Below are positions 16,491 through 25,606 of a DNA stretch of 64,000 nucleotides, in pieces. Both the position numbers and the translations under genes were made by a program. A model generated the notes under the pieces. The model had not been told where the DNA came from and did not search any database. It saw only the letters and a list, made by a program, of their open reading frames with translations. The stretch covers positions 1,054,001 to 1,118,000 of the forward strand of contig NZ_AP024871.1 of the NCBI RefSeq assembly GCF_024346875.1, given 5' to 3'. Source of the stretch: Vibrio gallicus (GTDB lineage Bacteria; Pseudomonadota; Gammaproteobacteria; Enterobacterales; Vibrionaceae). Numbering within the stretch: position 1 is the stretch's first letter; the number at the start of each line of letters is the position of its first letter.

Positions 16491-17882
16491 TCAGTAATTA
16501 CGAATCGCTTGGAAAGCTTGCTCTAGCTTTTGTTTACTCTTCTTGCCCGGTTCAGACTCGACTCCTGAGTTTAGGTCTAAGCCTTTCACACCCAGTGTCG
16601 CAGCCTGAGCAACATTATCGGGATTTAATCCACCTGCTAGCATAACATTTTTATCTTTGATTTTTGTCCAATCAAAGGTTTCACCAGTACCGCCGCTCTG
16701 GTTTCCTACCTTGGAGTCGAGTAGATGACGGTCAACATTGTTAATAAATGATGGCATGTCATCCATTACGCCGTAGGCTTTCCAGATCTCTATGTCGCCA
16801 TCCAAATCGTGTTTTAGGTCATCCACAAACTGTTGATCCTCGTCACCATGAAGCTGAACAGCGTTCAGCTCTAGGGCATTAGCCAGATCACAAACTTGTT
16901 GCACAGAGTGATTCTGGAATACACCAACATATTTTAATGGTGCACCGCTCATCGTCATGCGCGCTGTTTCTTCATTAACCTTACGCTTTGACTGTTCAGC
17001 AAAGATTAATCCACCATATACCGCACCCGCCTGATAGGCTTTCGCCGCGTCATCCGCATGGGTAAGCCCGCATACCTTATTTTCACCGATGAGTACTTTA
17101 CGTACGGCTAGCTCAAGGTTTTGCTCTGCCATCAGTGAACTGCCGATCAGGAAGCCGTTAGCAAATTGAGCAAGATCGCGCACCTGTTGGTTATTGTAGA
17201 TCCCAGATTCAGAAATAACGATGGTGCCTTGTGGCAACTTAGGTGCTAATCGTTTAGTACGCTCAAGATCAATGCTGAGGTCACGTAGGTTGCGGTTATT
17301 AATACCAACAACTTTGGCCTTAAGGTTAATGGCGCGCTCAAGCTCTTGCTCATTACTTACTTCTGTTAACACCCCCATGCCTAAGCTATGAGCAACCTCA
17401 GCTAAGGTTGCATATTGCTTATCATCCAGTACCGACAGCATTAATAGGATTGCATTCGCCTGATAATGTCGTGCAAGATAAACCTGATAGGTATCTATCA
17501 TGAAGTCTTTGCACAGCACTGGCTGAGTGGTTAATTTTTTTACCTGTGGCAAAAACTCAAAGTTGCCTTGGAAGTATTTTTCATCGGTTAACACTGAGAT
17601 AGCAGAGGCATGATTGGCGTAAACAGAGGCGATATAATCTAGGTCAAAATGATCTCGGATTAACCCCTTAGACGGAGAGGCCTTTTTACACTCTAAAATA
17701 AACTTAGTGCTGTCGCCACTCAGGGCGTCATAAAAACTGCGGTCCGAAGGTTGCAGTTGGTTTTTGAAGCTCTCTAATGGTTGCTGAAGCTTACGCTGCT
17801 GTACCCATATCGCTTTATCGTCTACGATTTTAGCCAGTACTTGCGCCATATCTCGATTAGTCTGGGAAATATGCTCGGACAT
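16491..17882 (-). CDS. trpCF: Bifunctional indole-3-glycerol-phosphate synthase / phosphoribosylanthranilate isomerase
   Basis: This fusion of 463 residues carries out two successive steps of tryptophan synthesis. The N-terminal synthase (about residues 1-255) has FILECKKASPSKGLI, VLCKDFMID, VVGINNRNL and ISESGI. The C-terminal isomerase (about 258-463) has VCGLTHADDA with the catalytic Cys, LNAVQLHGDED, MLAGGLNPDNV and GLDLNSGVES with the catalytic Asp. The same fusion order occurs in E. coli TrpC. It begins two bases after the trpD stop. Confidence 0.96.
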   Translation of the reverse strand: MSEHISQTNRDMAQVLAKIVDDKAIWVQQRKLQQPLESFKNQLQPSDRSFYDALSGDSTKFILECKKASPSKGLIRDHFDLDYIASVYANHASAISVLTDEKYFQGNFEFLPQVKKLTTQPVLCKDFMIDTYQVYLARHYQANAILLMLSVLDDKQYATLAEVAHSLGMGVLTEVSNEQELERAINLKAKVVGINNRNLRDLSIDLERTKRLAPKLPQGTIVISESGIYNNQQVRDLAQFANGFLIGSSLMAEQNLELAVRKVLIGENKVCGLTHADDAAKAYQAGAVYGGLIFAEQSKRKVNEETARMTMSGAPLKYVGVFQNHSVQQVCDLANALELNAVQLHGDEDQQFVDDLKHDLDGDIEIWKAYGVMDDMPSFINNVDRHLLDSKVGNQSGGTGETFDWTKIKDKNVMLAGGLNPDNVAQAATLGVKGLDLNSGVESEPGKKSKQKLEQAFQAIRNY

Positions 17883-17884
17883 GA

Positions 17885-18883
17885 TTAACCTCTAGCTGCC
17901 AGTTGTTGTACAAGTTGATATGCTTTGCCAGTGCGCATTGCGTCGATTGCTTTGGCTGCATTTTCCTTTAGGTCTTCATGACCAAATAGACGCATTAGCA
18001 ATGCTACGTTAGCCGCAACAGCCGCTTCTTGAGCCGGTGTGCCTTTACCCGTTAAGAGATGGGTAACTAGGGTGCGGTTTTCGTCGGGAGTTCCGCCTTT
18101 TAGCTGTTCAAGAGGGTAGCTATCTAGACCAAAATCTTGCGCAGTGAGGCTGTAATATTCAATTACTCCGTCTTTGATTTCTGCAACCGTAGTGCGACCA
18201 TGGATAGCCACTTCATCAAGCCCGCTACCATGAACAACCGCAGCACGCTTCATGTTCATCTGTAGCATGGTCTGCGCAATAGGTGCGACTAAGCTTTCAT
18301 CGTATACACCCATCAGTTCAATATTAGGACGCGCTGGGTTAATCAATGGGCCAAGGATATTAAAAATGGTACGAGTCTTTAGAGCCTGACGCACTGGCAT
18401 TGCATGTTTCACCCCTTGGTGATACTGCGGTGCAAATAAGAATGCTACCCCAATATCATTGACCGCTTGTGCGGTGTCTTGAGCGCTCATAGCTAGGTTA
18501 ATGCCAAAGGAATCAAGTAAATCAGAAGAGCCTGATTTACTTGATACGCCGCGATTACCATGTTTAGCAACCTTAAGACCAACGGCCGCCGCTACAAATG
18601 CGGCTGTAGTTGAAATATTAAAGGTGTCTGCGCCATCGCCACCAGTACCTACGATATCGGCGAAGTCGAACTCTGGTCGAGGGAAAGGCTGGGCATTAGC
18701 CAGCAGTGCTTTCGCCGCGCCTGCAATTTCTTGTGGGGTTTCACCTTTGATTTTTAGCGCAGTCAACACAGAGCTTAATACCAGTGGCTCTACCTCACCC
18801 TTGATGATTTGGTCAAAAAGCTGTTGGCTTTCTGCTTGGGTCAGACTTTGCTGTTGATAGAGCTTTTCCAGGATCTGTTGCAT
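17885..18883 (-). CDS. trpD: Anthranilate phosphoribosyltransferase
   Basis: TrpD transfers phosphoribose from PRPP to anthranilate. The 332-residue protein carries only the transferase domain, not fused to TrpG as in E. coli. The PRPP-binding GTGGDGADTFNIST loop is near residue 80, followed by KHGNRGVSSKSGSSDLLD and the PARP-containing LGPLINPARP segment. It lies 15 bp after trpG and two bases before trpCF. Confidence 0.97.
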   Translation of the reverse strand: MQQILEKLYQQQSLTQAESQQLFDQIIKGEVEPLVLSSVLTALKIKGETPQEIAGAAKALLANAQPFPRPEFDFADIVGTGGDGADTFNISTTAAFVAAAVGLKVAKHGNRGVSSKSGSSDLLDSFGINLAMSAQDTAQAVNDIGVAFLFAPQYHQGVKHAMPVRQALKTRTIFNILGPLINPARPNIELMGVYDESLVAPIAQTMLQMNMKRAAVVHGSGLDEVAIHGRTTVAEIKDGVIEYYSLTAQDFGLDSYPLEQLKGGTPDENRTLVTHLLTGKGTPAQEAAVAANVALLMRLFGHEDLKENAAKAIDAMRTGKAYQLVQQLAARG

Positions 18884-18898
18884 TGTTCTTCCTTGTAA

Positions 18899-19495
18899 TT
18901 AGTCTGCTGTGGCTGGCTTATCTAAAGCCCATGCAATTGAGTTCTCAAGTAGGGTTGCACCGTATGTTGTCATAATAGACTCTGGATGGAACTGAAATCC
19001 ACACACCTTGTCTTGTTCATGTACCACTGACATAACCAAGTCATCTACTACCGCAGTTACAGTCAATTCTTGAGTCACCTTGGTCGCTACTAACGAGTGA
19101 TAGCGAGCGATAGCAAACGGGGAGGGCAGTCCTTGATAAGTTGAGTGTCCAGAATGCTCCATCATCGAAACCTTACCGTGTACGATATCACCTGCGCCAG
19201 CAACTACGCCGCCATAGGCTTCTACAATTGCTTGGTGACCAAGGCAAATACCGATAATAGGTACTTGGCCTTTGAATTTTTGAATAATAGCAGGCATGTT
19301 GCCGGCTTCACTTGGTGCGCCAGGGCCAGGAGAGAGCAAAAGCACAGGATCGGTTACTGCCGCGATAGCTTGCTCAATGACATCTATAGAGATCTGATTT
19401 CGATAGATGGTAACCTGGTGTCCTAGGCTTCTAAACTGGTCAACTAGGTTGTAAGTAAAAGAATCGAAGTTATCGATAAATAAGATATTAGCCAT
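18899..19495 (-). CDS. trpG: Anthranilate synthase glutamine amidotransferase subunit
   Basis: TrpG hydrolyses glutamine and delivers ammonia to TrpE. The 198-residue class I amidotransferase has the nucleophile Cys in GICLGHQAI, the His and Glu of the triad in FQFHPESI, and LLSPGPGAPSEAG. The frame is open upstream to 19636, but the N-terminus MANILFIDNFDSFTYN and an 8-base overlap with the trpE end place the start at 19495. The separate trpG is typical for Vibrio; PabA is an alternative only by sequence, and the operon settles it. Confidence 0.96.
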   Translation of the reverse strand: MANILFIDNFDSFTYNLVDQFRSLGHQVTIYRNQISIDVIEQAIAAVTDPVLLLSPGPGAPSEAGNMPAIIQKFKGQVPIIGICLGHQAIVEAYGGVVAGAGDIVHGKVSMMEHSGHSTYQGLPSPFAIARYHSLVATKVTQELTVTAVVDDLVMSVVHEQDKVCGFQFHPESIMTTYGATLLENSIAWALDKPATAD

Positions 19496-21065
19496 TTGAT
19501 ACCTCGGTATGAGCGTGTTGAATTGCGCTGATAACAGCTTGTGCTTTACCGCGTGTTTCGTCGGCTTCGGATTGCGGGTCAGAATCAAACACCACACCGG
19601 CTCCGGCTTGTACTTTGGCAACGCCTTGCTCAACATAGGCCGAGCGAATCACGATACAGGTATCAAGGTCGCCATGGCCATTCATATAACCCACAGCACC
19701 GCCATAACTGCCACGACGCTGCTTTTCTACATCGCGAATAAGTTGCATTGCACGGATCTTTGGTGCGCCGGTTAAGGTGCCCATATTCATGCTCGCTTGA
19801 TAGGCATGCAGTGCATCTAAATCGGGACGAAGCTGACCAACCACACGCGAGACTAAATGCATCACATGACTGTAACGGTCAACCTTGAGCAGGTCTGCAA
19901 CATGGCGCGTACCGGCTTTAGAGATACGTGCCACGTCGTTTCGAGCAAGGTCGACCAGCATCATATGTTCGGCATTTTCTTTCTTATCGCTGCGCAGTTC
20001 GAGTTCGATACGGCTGTCTAGGTCTTTATTGATTGAACCGTCTGCGTTTTTACCGCGGCGACGTGTTCCTGCAATTGGATAAATCTCAACTTGATCGCTT
20101 TGTTGATCGTATTTCAGCGCGCTCTCAGGAGAGGCTCCAAATAGAGTAAATAACTCGTCTTGCATGTAGAACATGTAAGGGCTCGGATTACTCTTTTTAA
20201 GCTGCTTATATGCCGCAAGAGGTGATGGGCAAGGTAAAGAGAAGTATCGTGAAGGGACGACCTGAAAAATATCCCCTTTAATTACGTACTGTTTCATGTC
20301 GCGCACTATGTCGCAAAATGCTTCATCGCTCATACTTGGTGTGGCATCACAGGTGTGCAAGATGGTTGCTTTTGGCGCCGCAACAACCGATTGCATTTGT
20401 TGTTGGATATCGTCTAGACGCGTTGTAACTTCTTGTCTATTTGAATCAGTCGCATCAAAAAGGGTGCCATACAGATGAGCATGTTGAGATTGATGGTCGA
20501 TAACGATTAATGTTTCGGCTACATAAAATACATAATCAGGACATTGGCTGTTTTCTTCGGCGTTGCCTAGCGGCTCAAAATTCGCCACCATGTCGTAGGC
20601 GAAAAGGCCACCAATGAACAGCGCCATGCGGTCATGCTGCTGACAGTCGAAGCTGTGTTTGATAATACGCAACATATCAAAAGAAGAAGGCTGGCGTAAT
20701 CGGCTGTCTTCATCAAGGTTGATATCAGGTTCAGGAAATTCAACGTGCAGTTGGTTTATACTGTGGCTGGTAACGAAATCAGGATTAAGATTTTCAATTA
20801 CTCGCCTTAGTAGAGCTTGGCCATTGTTGCTGTTGGCAGTGAGTACCACCGTATGCCCACGGCATTCGATACGCATCGCGGCGTCAACTAACAGCAGGCT
20901 TTTGAGATCTTGCTTTGATTCGATCTCTGAAGACTCAAGAAGTAGGGTATCATCTTTACCATTACATAAGTGGTGAAACAACTCAGTAGGGTCTTGAGAG
21001 TACAGTACGTCTCTTTGATGCAACTCAAGTTCACCGAGTTGAATATTTTTGATGGTCTGTCTCAC
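19488..21065 (-). CDS. trpE: Anthranilate synthase component I
   Basis: TrpE makes anthranilate from chorismate and is the first committed and feedback-inhibited step. The tryptophan-binding LLESSEIESKQDLKSLLL region near residue 40 is intact, so feedback control should be present. The chorismate-binding domain has FQVVPSRYF, PSPYMFYMQ, GTRRRGKN, LVDLARNDV and TGAPKIRAMQLI. The start is decided by the ribosome-binding site: a GTG at 21065 lies five bases after AAGGAGG, giving 525 residues. The ATG codons at 21104 and 21131 lack such a site. It overlaps trpG by 8 bases. Confidence 0.95.
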   Translation of the reverse strand: MRQTIKNIQLGELELHQRDVLYSQDPTELFHHLCNGKDDTLLLESSEIESKQDLKSLLLVDAAMRIECRGHTVVLTANSNNGQALLRRVIENLNPDFVTSHSINQLHVEFPEPDINLDEDSRLRQPSSFDMLRIIKHSFDCQQHDRMALFIGGLFAYDMVANFEPLGNAEENSQCPDYVFYVAETLIVIDHQSQHAHLYGTLFDATDSNRQEVTTRLDDIQQQMQSVVAAPKATILHTCDATPSMSDEAFCDIVRDMKQYVIKGDIFQVVPSRYFSLPCPSPLAAYKQLKKSNPSPYMFYMQDELFTLFGASPESALKYDQQSDQVEIYPIAGTRRRGKNADGSINKDLDSRIELELRSDKKENAEHMMLVDLARNDVARISKAGTRHVADLLKVDRYSHVMHLVSRVVGQLRPDLDALHAYQASMNMGTLTGAPKIRAMQLIRDVEKQRRGSYGGAVGYMNGHGDLDTCIVIRSAYVEQGVAKVQAGAGVVFDSDPQSEADETRGKAQAVISAIQHAHTEVSNG

Positions 21066-21233
21066 AAGACCTCCTTGTAAATTGATACTTTTATTGAGTG
21101 ACATAGTCGCATATTCTTTCGCTCTACCCAAAGGTGTTCGGCTGATTTTGGTTTAAACTTTGCTCACTTAAACACGCGATAAATCGGAAACTGCTTTTTT
21201 GGGTGTTTTTCGTACAAATTAAATCCAATGAAT

Positions 21234-21262
21234 AAAAAAGGCCCGCATATCAATGCGAGCCT
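21234..21262 (-). terminator. trp attenuator terminator
   Basis: Read on the minus strand, GGCTCGCA and TGCGGGCC pair around a 6-base loop and are followed by six T. It lies between the leader peptide and trpE. A competing fold exists: GCGAGC just after the leader stop can pair with GCTCGC of the terminator's left arm, and GAGTG can pair with CACTC, forming an antiterminator. This is the layout of a classical trp attenuator. Confidence 0.9.
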
Positions 21263-21300
21263 GAGTGTTTTTCATTTATGCACTCGAATCCGTAGCTCGC

Positions 21301-21405
21301 TTATGTTTGCAGCCACCAACGCCATGCTTTAGATACAATAGAGCGCGAATCCAAAAGGCTTTTGGTTTCGTTCATCTCAAGTTGCTGTATCATCTTAATA
21401 AGCAT
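21301..21405 (-). CDS. trpL: trp operon leader peptide
   Basis: This 34-codon reading frame precedes the attenuator and is too short for usual gene calls. It ends with SKAWRWWLQT, so three of its last eight residues are Trp (UGG CGU UGG UGG), and the stop codon lies directly before the antiterminator sequence. A ribosome starved of charged tRNA-Trp would stall there and allow the antiterminator to form. Three in-frame ATGs (21405, 21393, 21375) could start it; the first has GGAAAG nine bases upstream. Which one is used cannot be decided from the sequence alone. Confidence 0.88.
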   Translation of the reverse strand: MLIKMIQQLEMNETKSLLDSRSIVSKAWRWWLQT

Positions 21406-21431
21406 AGGGGATATCTTTCCATAAATTAACT

Positions 21432-21453
21432 GCGTACTAGTTAACTAGTACGC
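21432..21453. promoter_or_regulatory. TrpR operator (perfect 22-bp palindrome)
   Basis: A perfect 22-bp palindrome with core ACTAGTTAACTAGT matches the known trp operator of E. coli. It covers the -10 region of the trp promoter, so bound TrpR would block RNA polymerase. It also lies directly upstream of the divergent rnm gene. Confidence 0.95.
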
Positions 21454-21467
21454 AAGGATAAAGTCAA
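21439..21467 (-). promoter_or_regulatory. trp operon promoter
   Basis: On the minus strand TTGACT is followed after 17 bases by TTAACT. The -10 hexamer lies inside the TrpR operator, as in E. coli. The transcript would start a few bases later, ahead of the leader peptide. Confidence 0.88.
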
Positions 21468-21475
21468 GCATAAAT

Positions 21476-22330
21476 ATGATTTTTGATCTTCATTCACATA
21501 CTACAGCGTCAGATGGGCGCTTTTCACCATCCGATTTGGTGGACAGAGCCGTTGAGCGGCGGGTGGGCGTTTTGGCGATTACTGACCATGACACCATTGA
21601 AGGATTAGAAGAGGCAGCTAATCATATTGCTCAGCAAGGCTTGGATATTACATTACTCAATGGTATTGAAATCTCGACCCTATGGTCGAATAAGGATATC
21701 CATATCGTTGGGTTGAATATTGCGCTTGATTGTCGCGCCATACTTGAGTTAATCGACCGTCAAAAAGCACGTAGGATAGAGCGAGCTAAGTTGATAGGGT
21801 ATCGGTTATCTAAGCACCTCAAAGTGGATCCACTACCAGAGGTAGCAGCATTGGCCGGTGATGCTCCGATCACCCGTGCTCATTTTGCCAAATGGTTGGT
21901 TGATAATGGCCATGCCAAAACCATGCAACAGGTATTTAAAAAGTTTCTAACTCGAGACAAGCCGGGGTATGTGCCACCGCAATGGTGTTCAATGAGTGAA
22001 GCGGTCGAGGCTATTCACGCTGCTGGTGGGCAGGCTATCCTTGCTCATCCGGGGCGTTACGATTTAACCGCGAAATGGCAGAAGCGTCTTATGAGTGCCT
22101 TTTGTGAGGCTGGTGGAGACGCAATGGAGGTTGCGCAACCTCAACAAAGTCAGCAAGAGCGACGCAATTTGGCGGATTATGCTATACAATACAACCTATT
22201 AGCTTCCCAAGGTTCTGACTTTCATTACCCCTCTCCGTGGATGGAACTGGGAAGGAATTTGTGGTTACCATCAGGTGTGACGCCTGTATGGGAGCAAATA
22301 CCACAATTTGCATCGAATACAGAGGAATAA
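21476..22330 (+). CDS. rnm: PHP-domain phosphoesterase, RNase AM
   Basis: E. coli RNase AM (YciV/TrpH) is a 5'-3' exoribonuclease that matures the 5' ends of rRNAs. The 284-residue protein has all PHP metal-binding motifs: [15 protein letters not shown] at the N-terminus, [10 protein letters not shown], an HxGR-like AHPGRY and GSDFHYP near the C-terminus. It starts about 9 bp from the -35 box of the divergent trp promoter, and its upstream region contains the trp operator. AAGGA is 17 bases before the ATG, which is distant for a ribosome-binding site. yciO follows three bases after its stop. Confidence 0.93.
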   Translation: MIFDLHSHTTASDGRFSPSDLVDRAVERRVGVLAITDHDTIEGLEEAANHIAQQGLDITLLNGIEISTLWSNKDIHIVGLNIALDCRAILELIDRQKARRIERAKLIGYRLSKHLKVDPLPEVAALAGDAPITRAHFAKWLVDNGHAKTMQQVFKKFLTRDKPGYVPPQWCSMSEAVEAIHAAGGQAILAHPGRYDLTAKWQKRLMSAFCEAGGDAMEVAQPQQSQQERRNLADYAIQYNLLASQGSDFHYPSPWMELGRNLWLPSGVTPVWEQIPQFASNTEE

Positions 22331-22333
22331 GCA

Positions 22334-22954
22334 ATGAGTCAATATTTTTATGTTCATCCCGATAACCCTCAGGCACGCCTAATTACTCAATCGGTCGCTA
22401 TTATTCGCAATGGTGGTGTAGTGGTGTATCCAACTGATTCGGGCTACGCGTTGGGATGCCAGCTAGAGAATAAAACGGCGTTAGAGACTATCTGCCGCAT
22501 TCGTAAGTTGAACGATAAGCATAATTTTACCTTGTTGTGTCGTGACCTTTCTGAGCTGTCACTGTATGCCAGAGTTGATAACTCAGCATTCCGTTTATTA
22601 AAGAATAATACCCCAGGCCCGTATACCTTTATTTTTAAAGGAACCAAAGAGGTTCCGCGCAGACTAATGAATGCCAAGCGAAAAACCATAGGTATTCGTG
22701 TGCCAGATAACAAAATCGCACTAGATTTATTAGATGCATTGGGAGAACCAATGATGTCGACTACGCTTATCTTACCGGGCAATGATGTCGCGGAATCTGA
22801 TCCTGAAGACATTCGAGATAAACTGGAAAACGTGGTTGATTTGATCATCAATGGTGGCTACCTAGGTGAGCAACCAACGACTGTGATTGATTTTAGTGAC
22901 GACGATCCTGTTGTTTTACGTCAAGGTGCCGGAGATTCGACACCTTTTGAATAA
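22334..22954 (+). CDS. yciO: YciO family protein (Sua5/YrdC-like)
   Basis: This protein shares the L-threonylcarbamoyladenylate synthase fold of YrdC/TsaC. The 206 residues include the binding-pocket motif VYPTDSGYALGCQ, PGPYTFIFKG, TIGIRVPD and STTLILPG. E. coli YciO is not the main t6A enzyme, so the physiological reaction is uncertain. It is cotranscribed with rnm and precedes rluB, as in E. coli and V. cholerae. Confidence 0.92.
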   Translation: MSQYFYVHPDNPQARLITQSVAIIRNGGVVVYPTDSGYALGCQLENKTALETICRIRKLNDKHNFTLLCRDLSELSLYARVDNSAFRLLKNNTPGPYTFIFKGTKEVPRRLMNAKRKTIGIRVPDNKIALDLLDALGEPMMSTTLILPGNDVAESDPEDIRDKLENVVDLIINGGYLGEQPTTVIDFSDDDPVVLRQGAGDSTPFE

Positions 22955-23057
22955 ATAGACGTGAAATGTGCGTTAGTTTTTGCGATAATGCGCGGCGCCA
23001 ATTTGGCGACTCAACTACTACTCTCGACGTCTGTGAAGACGACATAAAGGCAAATTA

Positions 23058-23957
23058 ATGAGCGAAAAATTACAAAAGATTTTGGCGCGAGCGGGACACG
23101 GTTCTCGTCGTGAGCTTGAGACTTTGATTAAATCAGGTCGTGTTAGTGTAAATGGTCAAGTAGCTACTTTGGGTGAACGACTAGAAGATGAAAACGCGAT
23201 CGTTCGCATTGATGGACATAACGTGTCGATCAAAGCGGAAGAGGAAGTAGTGTGTCGTGTGCTGGCTTATTACAAGCCGGAAGGTGAATTGTGTACTCGT
23301 CACGATCCAGAAGGTCGTCGCACTGTATTTGATCGCTTACCTAAGATTCGCGGTGCACGCTGGATTTCAGTAGGCCGTTTGGATGCAAACACCTCAGGGC
23401 TGCTGTTATTCACAACCGATGGTGAGCTTGCAAACCGTCTAATGCACCCAAGTCGTCAGGTGGAACGTGAATACTTAGTACGTGTATTTGGTGACGTTAG
23501 CGAAGATAAAATTCGTAACCTAGTACGTGGCGTTGAACTTGAAGATGGCACTGCTCGCTTCGAAGACATAGTGCATGCTGGCGGTGAAGGTATGAACCAT
23601 ACCTTCTATGTGGTGATCAACGAAGGTCGAAACCGTGAGGTTCGTCGTTTGTGGGAATCACAAGACACCACAGTAAGCCGACTTAAGCGTGTTCGCTATG
23701 GTGATATCTTCCTAGAGAAGAAATTACCGCGTGGGGGATGGATGGAACTTAGCCTGAAACAGGTTAACTATCTGCGTGAACTTGTCGAGCTACCAGCGGA
23801 GAAGGCTACTCTTCTAGAAGAGAGAAAGCAAAACACCTCTCGCTCTCGTGAGCGTTCTCGCTCTCAAAAGATTCGCCGTGCAGTACGCCGCCATGAAGAA
23901 CGCGTTACAACCAGCGGTTCTGGCCAGCAACGTAAATCTAAGAAAACGCGACGCTAA
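23058..23957 (+). CDS. rluB: 23S rRNA pseudouridine(2605) synthase
   Basis: RluB modifies U2605 in helix 93 of 23S rRNA. The 299-residue protein has an N-terminal S4 domain ([30 protein letters not shown]), the catalytic Asp in [21 protein letters not shown], and [13 protein letters not shown]. The Arg/Ser/Lys-rich tail after about residue 255 is typical of RluB in gamma-proteobacteria. Length is close to E. coli RluB (291). A terminator follows at once. Confidence 0.95.
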   Translation: MSEKLQKILARAGHGSRRELETLIKSGRVSVNGQVATLGERLEDENAIVRIDGHNVSIKAEEEVVCRVLAYYKPEGELCTRHDPEGRRTVFDRLPKIRGARWISVGRLDANTSGLLLFTTDGELANRLMHPSRQVEREYLVRVFGDVSEDKIRNLVRGVELEDGTARFEDIVHAGGEGMNHTFYVVINEGRNREVRRLWESQDTTVSRLKRVRYGDIFLEKKLPRGGWMELSLKQVNYLRELVELPAEKATLLEERKQNTSRSRERSRSQKIRRAVRRHEERVTTSGSGQQRKSKKTRR

Positions 23958-23973
23958 TCCTAATATTGAACAG

Positions 23974-23998
23974 AGCGGCCCATAGGGTCGCTTTTTTT
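23974..23998 (+). terminator. Terminator after rluB
   Basis: The stem GCGGCCC / GGGTCGC (one G-T pair, loop ATA) is followed by seven T. Confidence 0.9.
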
Positions 23999-24085
23999 AT
24001 GCCGGTAATAAATTTAGTGATCGCATTGTATTTAATGCCGTTACAATTACTTGTAGTGAAGATGGTAAAACCCTGAGGTAATAAC

Positions 24086-24484
24086 GTGAACAAGATAGTA
24101 TTAGTAATGATGCTGAGTTTTTTTATGCTTGGCTGTGTTAGTAAACCGGTATTAAATATTGAAAGAACGCCAGTACCAACTCTAGAGAATGGTCAACGGT
24201 TATCTATGGATGTTGTACGTGATGCTATTTTTAGTGGTGCCAAAAAACGTGGCTGGGTGCCGCGTGTCGTTGAACCGGGTTTAATCGTCGCTGATATCTC
24301 AGTGCGCTCCCATTTTGCATCCGTTGAGATCCGATACGACGAGACCTCTTTTAGCATCTTCTATAAAGACAGCCGTAACCTAAAGTATAACAATGGAACG
24401 ATCCACCGCAATTATAATAACTGGGTTTTAAAACTGTCGCGTACTATAGAGCAAGAACTAGGCGTGAACTCTCAGAGATACTAA
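24086..24484 (+). CDS. Putative lipoprotein, unknown function
   Basis: This 132-residue protein has a lipoprotein signal peptide with lipobox FMLGC (lipidated Cys about residue 17), so it is probably anchored in the outer membrane. The mature part has a mixed alpha/beta character (VVRDAIFSGAKKRGWVPRVVEPGLIVADISVRSHFASVEIRYDETSFSI). This resembles small Vibrio lipoproteins seen near rluB/rsuA, but I cannot name a family. It has its own ribosome-binding region (GAGGTAATAAC before a GTG at 24086) and precedes rsuA on the same strand. Confidence 0.78.
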   Translation: MNKIVLVMMLSFFMLGCVSKPVLNIERTPVPTLENGQRLSMDVVRDAIFSGAKKRGWVPRVVEPGLIVADISVRSHFASVEIRYDETSFSIFYKDSRNLKYNNGTIHRNYNNWVLKLSRTIEQELGVNSQRY

Positions 24485-24520
24485 GTATGAGATCGCGTTC
24501 TACCTTGAAGGTTGTTGATT

Positions 24521-25219
24521 ATGCGCCTTGATAAATTTGTGTGTAAAAGTACCGAGTTGACCAAATCCGAAGCACATCATGTCATTCATTGTGGGTTGGT
24601 TCGAGTTAATGGTGAGATCACCACTATTGAGTCAACTCAGGTGCACGAGAATAATTCGATATTTTTAAACGACGTTAGACTGAATCTGCGTGATTTTCGC
24701 TACATTTTAATGCACAAACCTGCTGGTACCATCTGTTCTAATATCGATGAGGTCTATCCGTCGTTATTTAATTTCCTAACGGTTGATAACCCTTCTGAAC
24801 TGCATATTGCAGGTCGATTAGATGCAGATACAACGGGTTTAGTGCTGATTACAGACGATGGACGATGGTCATTTAACATCACCAGTCCGGCACAAAAGTG
24901 CAGTAAGGTGTATCGAGTGGGATTATCTCGCCCGATTACCGAAGATGTAGCGCATAGGTTCAAACTGGGGATTGCGTTGCAGGGAGAGGAGCAGCTGACA
25001 AGGCCTGCAATCTTAGATGTTATCAGCCCCAAAGAGGTGTTGCTCACCATCACCGAAGGTAAATTTCATCAGGTTAAACGTATGTTTGCTGCGGTGGGAA
25101 ACCGCGTTATTAGATTGCACCGCGAGGCTATTGGTGAGGTGAAACTTGATGTTGAGGTTGGCCAGTGGCGCTATTTGAGTCGCGGAGAAATTGCTGCATT
25201 AACTAAGGAGCAACCATGA
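24521..25219 (+). CDS. rsuA: 16S rRNA pseudouridine(516) synthase
   Basis: RsuA makes the single pseudouridine of 16S rRNA. The 232-residue protein (231 in E. coli) has an N-terminal S4-like domain (MRLDKFVCKSTELTKSEAHHVIHCGLVRVNGE) and the catalytic Asp in AGRLDADTTGLVLITDDG. GKFHQVKRMFAAVGN is the C-terminal motif. I chose the ATG at 24521, with GAAGG nine bases upstream, rather than the TTG at 24512. Its stop overlaps the next start by four bases (ATGA). Confidence 0.93.
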   Translation: MRLDKFVCKSTELTKSEAHHVIHCGLVRVNGEITTIESTQVHENNSIFLNDVRLNLRDFRYILMHKPAGTICSNIDEVYPSLFNFLTVDNPSELHIAGRLDADTTGLVLITDDGRWSFNITSPAQKCSKVYRVGLSRPITEDVAHRFKLGIALQGEEQLTRPAILDVISPKEVLLTITEGKFHQVKRMFAAVGNRVIRLHREAIGEVKLDVEVGQWRYLSRGEIAALTKEQP

Positions 25220-25557
25220 ACGGATATCAGATAGGATTCAATCCAATTTATGCAGAGCAAGCACCAAGTATTGAGGATTTACAAGCACTTACACAACCGG
25301 CTATTCTAGAATTTGGTGCACCGTGGTGTCCACATTGTCAAGCCGCAGAGCCAGTAGTAAACAAAGCATTAGATACTGTGGTTGATATCGCACATATCAA
25401 GGTATTTGATGGCAAAGGAAAAAGATTAGGGCGGGCGTTTAATGTAAAGCTATGGCCAACCTTGATCTTGCTGCGACAGGGGCAAGAAGTGGCGCGGATT
25501 GTGCGTCCAACAACCGTTGAGGATGTGAAACGGTTGCTAGAGAGCATCTCTTTGTAA
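25216..25557 (+). CDS. Thioredoxin-family protein
   Basis: This 113-residue cytoplasmic thioredoxin-fold protein has the active site APWCPHCQAAEP near residue 35, with CPHC as in DsbA, and the cis-Pro in KLWPTLILLRQG. There is no signal peptide. The CPHC dipeptide suggests a more oxidising potential than TrxA (CGPC). It is translationally coupled to rsuA by a 4-base overlap. The substrate is unknown. Confidence 0.88.
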   Translation: MNGYQIGFNPIYAEQAPSIEDLQALTQPAILEFGAPWCPHCQAAEPVVNKALDTVVDIAHIKVFDGKGKRLGRAFNVKLWPTLILLRQGQEVARIVRPTTVEDVKRLLESISL

Positions 25558-25565
25558 CTGCTTTA

Positions 25566-25593
25566 ATACCCCACGAACCAGTCCATGGGGTAT
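25566..25593. terminator. Hairpin between thioredoxin-like gene and lrgB-like gene
   Basis: ATACCCCA pairs with TGGGGTAT around a 12-base loop between two convergent genes. The T-run is poor on both strands, so terminator activity is plausible but not certain. Confidence 0.55.
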
Positions 25594-25606
25594 CTGCTAT
25601 TGCTAA

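Noticed and set aside
18501..18857. 118-codon plus-strand frame opposite trpD
   Set aside because: It is antisense to a conserved gene and its composition follows trpD codons, so it is a shadow.
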